Source of the DNA: Tretioscincus oriximinensis
Lineage: Eukaryota; Chordata; Lepidosauria; Squamata; Gymnophthalmidae
Assembly (NCBI GenBank): GCA_022410635.1
Contig: JAJVDF010000262.1
Span: forward strand, 842,058-906,057
Direction: 5' to 3'
DNA length: 64,000 nt
A model generated the notes under the pieces. The model was not told the DNA's origin, searched no databases, and saw only the letters and a list, made by a program, of their open reading frames with translations. The number at the start of each line of letters is the position of its first letter. The first letter of the stretch is position 1. This document shows, piece after piece, positions 56,084 to 64,000 of the stretch. The position numbers and the translations under genes are program-made.

Positions 56084-56668
56084 TAACTTATTATCTGACT
56101 TTATAAGTTGGTCCAATAGTGGGAATGAATAAATGACTCTTGAAGTAGGCATTTAATAGCTTTATGGACATAGAGGAAGGGAGAGAGAGCATGTCCCTGT
56201 AAAAGCTTTTCCCTTTGATACAGTCAACAAAATGAATCTTTGTTTTGTGCGTTAAATTACATGACTTGGTCTTTGAGGCAACTTCGACTTCCTAATACAA
56301 TGAATGCAACAGACACTTGAATAGATCTGGGCTGCTACATTACTTCTTTATTTTGGATTTTCCTGAAAATCCAGTTGATTGGTTTTCTGGCTTTAAAACA
56401 CTGTGTTCATACCTTTACAGCTCATTCCAGACTAGTTGAAAGCTCATAAAATTTTAGATGTAGGTTTCCTAACCTCTTAACCCCCTTTCCTGTTCATCTG
56501 CTCCCCCCACCTTTGTCCATTTACTCCCCCAACCCCCTCCCCTGTATGTTTACCCCTCCAACCCTTTTTCGATCCATCTACCCCCCCCCCCAACCCCTTC
56601 CCCTCGCCCCTCAGCAAAAAACGCCAAGCCGGGTGGTTAGTATGCAGGTTGGCCTATCCACCTATGGG

Positions 56669-57282
56669 TAGGGTTGCCATATGTCCCGGTAAACCGGGAC
56701 AATCCCGGTTTGGGGGACTAAAATATAGTTCCCTCCGGGTTTTAAGGCAAAATCCCATCTTTTTACATTCCCCAATGCTGCATCAGGGAATGTAAAAAGG
56801 TGGGATTTTAAAGGAAAAGCATCCGTCAGAGCTGACGGCTGCAGTGCGCGCAACGCTTTCCGGGGTCCTTGGAGGACCCTCAGAGCACGCCGTAGCTGCT
56901 CCTTGGCTGGAGGAGGGGTTTCGCCCTGCTCTAAAGCAAGCGCGCCGCCAACTCGCCTCTAGCAGAGGAGAAACGCCTGGGTTTGTGACAGGATTGCAGC
57001 TCTTTTCTCCTCTCACAAACCCAAGTGTTTTTGCTCCACTGATGCAGGTGAGTTGGCGGNCCCTTGCCAGAGCAGGGTGAAACCCTGCCTCCAGCAAAGG
57101 AGCAGGTACGCGTGCGGGCGTCCATGCATGCACACACACGGATGCATGTGGTGAGACAGGCAGAAGAGGTTTTGACTGTCTCGCTACAAGCGTCCAAATG
57201 TGCGCATGCGCGCGTGTGCATGCCCGTGCGCGCGCACCCCACCCCCGTCCCGGTTTTGGGTTGCCAGAATATAGCAACCCTA
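56669..57282. mobile_element. Non-autonomous hAT-like transposon (614 bp) with perfect 8-bp target duplication
   Basis: Terminal inverted repeats TAGGGTTGCCATAT (56669-56682) and the complement of ATATAGCAACCCTA (57269-57282) match at 13 of 14. Both flanks are CCTATGGG (56661-56668 and 57283-57290), a perfect 8-bp duplication. The sub-terminal TCCCGGT...ACCGGGAC is also mirrored at the right end. The interior is CpG-rich with a hairpin (ACATTCCCCAATGCTG versus CAGGGAATGT) and alternating GCGCG/TGCATG runs. It encodes no transposase. Confidence 0.92.
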
Positions 57283-57860
57283 CCTATGGGCAGTGCCTCA
57301 CTTGCTGCTACAACCTAGCTACCTTTATGCCTCCATCCTCTCCTGCTGGCTGGGCTCTTGGTGGCAGTGGCTGCAACAAGCAAGGCACAGCCTGCAGATA
57401 GGTAAGATGGCCAGCAAGGCCCAGCCCAGGAGCAACTGGGGATCTCTGACAGCAGCAGCCCAGAAACAGGTGGCCAACAAGCTAACAGTGGTGTGGCATG
57501 GAGGAGGACAAACAGGAAGAAGGACAAGCAGGTAGTGGGACAGGAGAAGCCATGAAAAGTGCGGCAGAGAGTCAGGCAAGTTCTTATGCNGGTGCATTTC
57601 AAACTCTAGCTGCTGAGGGGGAGGGGAGAGCCATTACACATGAAATGCTCCCCCATTGGCTCATTATCCCTCCAATACAGAGGTTGGACTTCAGCGTATG
57701 CGGAACTAGAGCTGTATGTTCCCAATGCCTCTTAATAATATGGATTTTGTCATTCTGACAATTATTGGGAAATGAGATTTTCCAATCATGTGACATCCCC
57801 TCCTGGCAGCCATTTTGTTTGCTGGTTGCCAAGGGGAGAAGTGCAGTAATTTCTCCTGCT
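57283..57860. other. GC-rich unclassified block
   Basis: Higher GC than the rest of the intron, with polypurine and GCAGCAG-like pieces. Open frames on both strands overlap but none resembles a known protein or joins the gene's frame. It may be an older transposon into which the 56669 element inserted. I cannot classify it. Confidence 0.35.
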
Positions 57861-58455
57861 AAATGCTGTTAGTCTACTGTCAGTATCAGGCTTCATACAC
57901 ACCACTTTTGTGAAGCAAGGAAAAATTTATGTAAATATCAACATCCTTGCAGTTTCTCACAAAAATAGTCTTTGCAATTTAAACTTATATCCTGATTTAA
58001 TAGCTGGCTTTCCCGGTTTATCAGTCATCTGGATAATCAGCTTTAAAGCCCACATTCTGTCAAGTGCAATAAAAATTTGACTTTCAATCAGATTATTGAC
58101 TGTGTTTAGATGTGGCCTAGATGAGACCTGTCAAAAGTCTACACTGGCACATGGATGATAGCCCCCTAATCTGATATACAATCCAGAATAGTGTAGGAAA
58201 CGTCCATGCCTCATCTCTGCAGTCTGAGAGCCAGTGTTGACTTGAATACCATGGACTCCTACTGTTTTTGTAACTGGCATTTGCTTGTATCAAATAGTAT
58301 TGCACTTACCAGTGTTGTGGGAACCAGATCATAGCATTGTACAAGATACGCCTGCATATAAATTGCATGGCTGCTTAAACTGCTGCTCACCAGATCTGAT
58401 TTCCTTGCAATTTTTATTATCACTGCATTGGAGAGCATCATGAATGCCTCTTAGC

Positions 58456-58769
58456 AGTCACGGATAGCTCAGTTGCTTAGGAATTCGTCTCTCGCCTGGG
58501 AGATGGGGTTTCGAAGCCCTGTGTTGGAAGTGGGGAGGGGTGAGCACCTTCCACTAGCCTGTAGCTCTAGCCAACCCAGCTATTCGAAAGCATGAATTGC
58601 AAGAAATTGCAACTGAATGCAAGTAGATACATGGGAACCACCAGAGCCTGGTGGGGAAGATAGAATGTGAGCCTTCGGGCAAAATATATCCTTGTAAGCC
58701 GCTTTGAGTCCCTTTGAAAGGTGAGAAAAGCGGGGTATAAGAACCAAGTTCTTCTTCTTCTTCTTCTTA
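58456..58769 (+). mobile_element. tRNA-derived SINE, complete, (CTT)n tail
   Basis: The head has an A box TAGCTCAGTTGC (58465-58476) and a B-box-like GGTTTCGAAGCCC (58507-58519). The body contains GAGCACCTTCCACTAGCCTG and GCAAGAAATTGCAACTGAAT. The 3' part GCCGCTTTGAGTCCCTTTGA, AAGCGGGGTATAAGAAC ends in (CTT)n. It is consistent with squamate 'Sauria'-type SINEs. Inverted, more diverged copies are at 1262, 2700, 11963 and 23590. Confidence 0.85.
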
Positions 58770-60143
58770 GAGATTCTCTCCTTGATCTCCCTGCAATATG
58801 GCCAAGTTGCTTTCATCTTAAGCAGAACTGCTTCCCTTGCATGCCCAAGCAAAGCCTCATTTGCTGCCTTGGGGAGTCCAAGACCTTATAATCCTGCAAG
58901 TGGTTTCCATGTGTCACTGGGCATGTATGGAAACTTTAAATCTGGCATATGTACAGTTTGAACACCCTTGATAAAATATCAATATTCAAATAATATCAGA
59001 AAACGAACTAGAGTGAATCATAAATTTCGCAAGAATAATCAACCTCTTGTTAGTTTACAACATGAGCTTCTATAACTAAATAGTTTTTTAACTTCTAAAC
59101 TGCTGTTGTTGGGGACAATAATATACTGTATCTTTGGTGGGACTATTATATAGCAAAAGTTCTCTTTTAAAGAAAACTTGATTTTACATTTAAGGGAGGC
59201 TACAATTGAATGATTCCAAAGCTATTTTATGCTTTGCACAGCCAAATAAGTATTTGACGTGAGCCAATCACAGCACTTTCTGTGAACCAGAAAGCAAGTC
59301 AAAAACTACATTTTATACTAACAACAACTTTTGATTTCAAGTGGAGAAGCTTAATATAAAACACATTTCAGTAGATCTGACAGGAAGGGATTAGGGCTTG
59401 TGTCACCAAGATACAACTGTCCATATCCTGAAAGGACCACATTACAACAATATTGATATATTAAAAGTATTGCATTTATTATAACTATAGCAAGGCAACC
59501 TTTTAAATTGTATTAAAGCGTCGAACTTTAAGGTATCAACAGGAAAACATTTCATAAGAACTGTTGGGAGGATTTTGAAAGATCATGTCTGTGAAAAAAA
59601 TATACTCACATTATTAAATAAATATGAGTTTTGTCTTTCCAGAGAGGAAGAGGAAGTGTGGGTTAGCTTTTTATTTTAAATGTGTTTTAAACATTTATAT
59701 TTTTAATCTTTTTCTGTTGTTACCACCTTGGGACATATATGATGGACACAAACATATACGTATTTATTTATAAATAAATAGTTATTAATATATAAACTAT
59801 ATTTGGCCTGTAATAGACAGTATAGGCTAGTTGCTGGCTTCATTTTGCCAGTGTAATAGGCTGGATAATGTCCTATTATTTTTTAGAACATCTCAAATTA
59901 CACTATAGAATCCACTACCAATATGTAAGAATTGTATAGCAAACAATTGAAAGTCACTCCCATCTACAGTTTCATGTGTATCTGTAGTAAGTTTCAGAAT
60001 AGATACTAAATATAATGGTACTTCAGCTATATATTTGAGTGGTTTGCATCTAAAAGACTATTCTTCCACCTATTTCACATATTGCTTTAATGAAATGTGT
60101 TCTTATTTATGTTTGCTGACTTATTATTATTCTCCTTGTGCAG

Positions 60144-60152
60144 GAATCTTGA
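60144..60152 (+). CDS. EPB41L1: EPB41L1 terminal coding exon
   Basis: After CTCCTTGTGCAG the exon reads GAA TCT TGA, giving the final two residues E-S and the stop (60150-60152). This reproduces the 4.1N C-terminus KKPQES. The rest of the exon is 3' UTR. Confidence 0.93.
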   Translation, partial: ES

Positions 60153-62644
60153 CCTTTGTGTTTCTTGAAGTTGAAATCTCTATTTTAACTTTGAAGTAAA
60201 GAAGGGGCCTTTATGCTGGATTCCTCAATGAGACATAGAACGTCCTGGCTGCAAGACTAATGTTTGAGAGACAAAAAAATAAATAAATGAAAAGGAATAG
60301 CAAATATATTATATATTATATATACAGGAAACAAATGCATCCTTGCACTGCTGCTAAATGCTGGAGATGAATTACAAACAGCAACATCAGCAACAAGCAA
60401 AACCAACCACTTCTTCAAATAAATTGAAGAACTGACTGGACTTAAAAGAAAAACAAATCATGATGGTAATATTATTATTAACAGTACAATAAACCACCAT
60501 CCTGCATGTTACATTTAAAGGATACATAACTCATTTGTTGCACACTGAATGGAAAAGCAAAAATGCTTTGCAACAAAGCAAGAAATCAACACACAAATGA
60601 AGCTGAAATACAAAGTGATATCCTGCATAGGAACAAATGAAGACCACTCACTTGTATAATTCTTGTTTAATTCTTTTCTGATTTGGGATGTGTGGTGATA
60701 CTGTCCCTCCCTACTTCATGCCACTTCTGTTGCTTCATCTTTTTGTTCAATATTTCCCCAACCTGCCCTTCCTTTTCAACCTTTCCCCCGCTTGCAATCC
60801 TTTGTTCTGCTATGGATAATTTAAGATTGGATTTCACCGAAAACAAAGCAAATTATGATATGTATATGATTTTTCTCATTGATCAAAATGCAGCCTGTAG
60901 AGGTTTCATATGGATGTGCTTTTAAATTATTATATATAACTGGGGAGGGTGGGAAACAAAACAAACTAAACAGTGCTAAGTATGACAGTGACACTTTTAC
61001 ATTATAATAATTTGATTGACTGTGGTTGATGTATTATAAGACTCTTAGATCATGCCAATATCTTGTGGAAGAGAGTAGGGGTCAAAACAGTAATTCACTC
61101 TGTGGACAGTATTGTCTGTCACTCATTTGCCCTGTGCTCATGCGGAAGGGACTGGTATAGTGACGCAGTAGTGTTTGTAATTGGTTGGTTGGTGGTAAGG
61201 AAGCATTGAGCAACATGGGGAAAGAGTCAAGGAAGACGGATCAGTGTTACTGAGCCCCAATCAGTCAACACAGTATGCCATTCAACTATGTCTCCCTGAC
61301 ACTCAAGGGCCAGAAAACCAAGGGACACAAGCTCATGTTGCTTCATTTACAACCTTTCATTATCTAGCAGTGTTTAATATCTCAAACCTAATTGTTTAGC
61401 CACACTGAAACCATTATGCTCTGTTTATCAGTTATTTAAAACAATCAAATTTGAGTGCAGATATAATTCTTTCATCACACCCACTTCGATTTAGCTTTTT
61501 AACATCGTGTAAGAAATAAGTCTTGGAGGCCCATCAAGAGAAGTTCTCAACTAAGACATTCCTGACCTACTCTCTGCATTCTACATTAACACATTCTGCC
61601 AGGGCAGCGTTAGATATTGGAACAGATGTGGAACCAGTAATGAAATAACACAACTGACTCCTGAAGACGAATAGCATTCTCGGACAGGGGATCAGCAGAA
61701 GTCACGTCTGGTTTTCCCTTCTGGCCCTCCAGCCATCAACTGCTAAGTTTTGAAGATTGAGAGAAAACACAGCAGTGAGTACAATGGCAGCAATCGTTCA
61801 AGAGCAATTGAAAACAAATTTGTGTTGATAGGACCTCGTACAGGGTCATTTGGTTTCCATGAATTGTCTTAATCTATGGTGTGAAAAGTTAAAGCATATG
61901 CAGAGATACAACCTAAAATGAAAGTTTAAGCAGAATTATGCAGGGCATCGGATGTCAGTAAAAGTAGTGTCTGGCACTAGAATTCAGAGCTCTTACAATT
62001 AAAAAGGTGTCTTGAATTACAGATTTTGTGGTAAAGATAGGTGTAACCCATGCAACAAATTGTGCATTTTGGTAAGAAGTACTGTTTCAGTAAAAATTAC
62101 ATCTGCTTTTGGCATGCAGGCATGTCCTACGCACTGAGAGAATTCCCAGTTAAGGGAGTCAATCCTTGTTGCCCTGAATTCAAATTGGTGATCCTTTCTC
62201 TCAATGGAGATTCTCCTTTCTTGCTGCTATTCTTAAAGAGTATGCAACCAGGCAGGAGGAAGAAGGGAAACAAAGGTCACAGATTTATATGAAATGCTGT
62301 ACATAGAACTCTTGCTATTTTAAACCAACACCGTGCTTGCAATTAAAATAACTATAATTTCAAATGAAAAGAAACAACTCAGTTCAAGAGTCACTGTCAA
62401 TCATCTGGATTAAAAAAACACACAGAAAAAACAATCCCATCTTTGTTTACATTAGGAGAATCCGTGGAAGTAAACTGCTTGAAAACCAAGAACAGAATCC
62501 AGGCCTGGGCAATCAGAAGAAAGTTAAAATAGAGGCATTTCTTTTTATTCCTTCCACAGCTTATCTGATGGATAGTCATTAACAAAAACTAGTTTTTTGT
62601 TTACCTAGCAAGATGTGGCTTATATATATGAAAATATATATAAA

Positions 62645-62672
62645 TACATATATATATATATATATATATAAT
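62645..62672. repeat. (TA)n dinucleotide run in the 3' UTR
   Basis: Alternating TA units following an imperfect TATATA region from 62620. It is self-complementary and likely length-variable. Confidence 0.85.
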
Positions 62673-63083
62673 ATTTATTATTTGATGTAGTATTAAAACC
62701 GTGCATAATTTTTGAGGTCATGGGTTCCTCTCACCTTGAACACACTTTTCCTGCCATCTGATAAAGCTGATCAGTTTTTTTTCTCTTCTTGGACCCTTTT
62801 GATTGATGGAGGTAGGAGAAGCAGCTGCTTCTTTACACAAGATCCCATCAGATGACTCAGAAAAAAACATATAATGCCCTGCAACTGCATGAATTAATAA
62901 TATTAATTTTTTTATTATTTATTTGAAAAGCACCTTACCAACCAACTGCAATGCTCTGTCATTTCTTCACTAATTCCTTTGTCCCTTCCTTTACTTTTCC
63001 TAATTTTGTCCCCCACCTCTTTCAGTCATATCCTCTTTCAGTGCTTGGTGGTGTATGCGTGTGTGCTCACTGTTCTTGTATTC

Positions 63084-63100
63084 AATAAAAGTGAAATAAA
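63084..63100 (+). terminator. EPB41L1: Paired polyadenylation signals
   Basis: AATAAA at 63084-63089 and again at 63095-63100, followed by TGTGTTTGATG and a GT-rich stretch (TTTGTGGCTTGTGCTG) at 63120-63136, the usual downstream element. Cleavage would be expected around 63110-63120. Earlier AATAAA-like sequences in the UTR lack this arrangement. Confidence 0.75.
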
Positions 63101-63120
63101 TGTGTTTGATGCTCAACCAC

Positions 63121-64000
63121 TTTGTGGCTTGTGCTGACTTTACTTTTTTAAGTAGGAGAGCAGTGGAGACCTACGAGGTTAATTCTGAGATTTGTAGCTC
63201 TAAATTCATTTTTGAACTGTGGATGCTGTGAGTGAGAAGTGATAAAGTAACAATTTTAATTCAGCTTTGGTCTATTGTAAGCGTGAGAGAACACACCAGC
63301 AAAGTGTCAAGACGTTTTCTTTTTGCATTCCCTCATTCAGAAAACCCACATTTTGTTTACATTATGTAGAAAATTCGTTTTGCTGTTGTTTTTCCATTCT
63401 AAAAGGTAGACTAAAGCTGGATTAAAGTTTAAGTCTGACCAGGGCCTGAGACAATCTAAGAATGAAAGTGAGGCAAAATAGGACAACAGTGCTGGAATTT
63501 TAACATTTGACAATTCCAGGTGCTCGAGACATTAGGATTGTCCTTTTGGTTGATATGTCTGCACACCAGTTTTCCAATCCCATTCCCAAATTCTCCTCTT
63601 TCCTTGTGCCAATCTTCCATCCTCAGTTGCACATATTCAGCTCTGTTGCTATCATTACCATTTGTTTGTCCTATTTTTAAGCCCCTTTATCGACCCCCCT
63701 CCCCCCCACGACCACTCCTATGGCCATTCTTATTTTCACTTTTTGGGGAAATTGCTGTATAAGTGGGATCATTGTCCTGTTGAACATAAGGGCTATTTTG
63801 CTAGTTCAACCTGTGAAAATCCAAAACCCCCACCAAAATTCATATATACTTCATTGAAAACAGAAGCCAACTATGTTGGAGGTACACATTTTATTCTACC
63901 CTATACCTAAAGTTCTCATGATGGGTTACAGCAATAAAAGCAAATAAACACACTAAAATTTCGAGTATATCGCCCCTCTAACAGAGTCCTTATTTCTGTT
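63121..64000. other. Downstream flank
   Basis: No gene recognised. A C-rich tract lies at 63690-63715, and a diverged inverted retroposon tail (6305 family: TATACCTAAAGTTCTCATGA, then GCAATAAAAGCAAATAAACA) lies at about 63875-63965. Confidence 0.6.

Larger units (their letters stand above)
60153..63120 (+). other. EPB41L1: EPB41L1 3' UTR (probable extent)
   Basis: About 3 kb of AT-rich transcribed sequence ending at the paired poly(A) signals near 63084-63100. It includes a TGTACATA element (62298-62305, Pumilio-type TGTANATA), a (TA)n run at 62645-62672 and many short AT-rich patches. The 80-codon open frames inside it have no support as genes. The extent is inferred from the strong polyadenylation signals, not from transcript data. 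Confidence 0.7.

Noticed and set aside
56783..57602. Open frames up to 164 codons on both strands
   Set aside because: They cross the boundary of the 56669-57282 transposon, contain Ns, and overlap each other in several frames. No splice connection to EPB41L1 is visible.
60270..60495. Early AATAAA-like sequences just after the stop codon
   Set aside because: They occur in A-rich surroundings without a GT-rich downstream element. The pair at 63084 and 63095 is better placed and better formed, although a short-UTR isoform cannot be excluded.

Overview
This window is vertebrate nuclear DNA and very probably comes from a squamate reptile, possibly a gecko. The clues are CR1-type LINEs with ATTCTATGAT-type or TTCTTATG-type 3' ends, a Bov-B (RTE) LINE 3' end, two tRNA-derived SINE families of the kind abundant in lizards and snakes, non-autonomous hAT transposons with 8-bp target duplications, and one long gene with short exons and kilobase introns. 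Species identity is inference. A 615-base run of N (19410-20024) and scattered single Ns mark it as a draft assembly.

I recognise one protein-coding gene, on the + strand: EPB41L1 (band 4.1-like protein 1, protein 4.1N), the neuronal member of the protein 4.1 family that links membrane proteins to the spectrin-actin skeleton. The window opens inside an intron, so the start codon and the N-terminal headpiece lie upstream. Twenty-two exons can be placed from 6574 to the stop codon at 60150-60152. Every junction keeps frame and has AG/GT borders. In order they encode most of the FERM domain (6574-14634), the FERM-adjacent region (22581-22756), a linker (25957-28205), a spectrin-actin-binding-like segment (30995-31186), three probable cassette exons (35565-35663, 43495-46095, 46658-46765), a conserved acidic linker (47948-48334) and the C-terminal domain (49868-60152). 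A long 3' UTR runs to paired AATAAA signals at 63084 and 63095.

The most notable object is the 2601-bp exon at 43495-46095. It is open for exactly 867 codons, is phase 0 at both ends, and encodes a Ser/Thr/Glu/Lys-rich, probably disordered insert with no fold I recognise. With its two small neighbours it would add 936 residues between the spectrin-actin-binding-like segment and the C-terminal part. The product would be a 'giant' 4.1N of at least 1682 residues, against about 746 for the same stretch without the three exons.

The introns are rich in transposons. Three hAT-like elements can be delimited by terminal inverted repeats and 8-bp target duplications (32303-33201, 38797-40397, 56669-57282). 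The first two carry arrays of a sequence close to the ETS/CRE composite site, and they lie in the introns on either side of the 35565 cassette exon. Other structure includes a Bov-B fragment at 13425-13855, a near-perfect foldback at 5790-5944, a CR1 nested in an older repeat at 24783-25397, and an (AAT)n array at 17222-17312. I see no second gene, no genuine tRNA or rRNA gene, and no CRISPR or bacterial feature.
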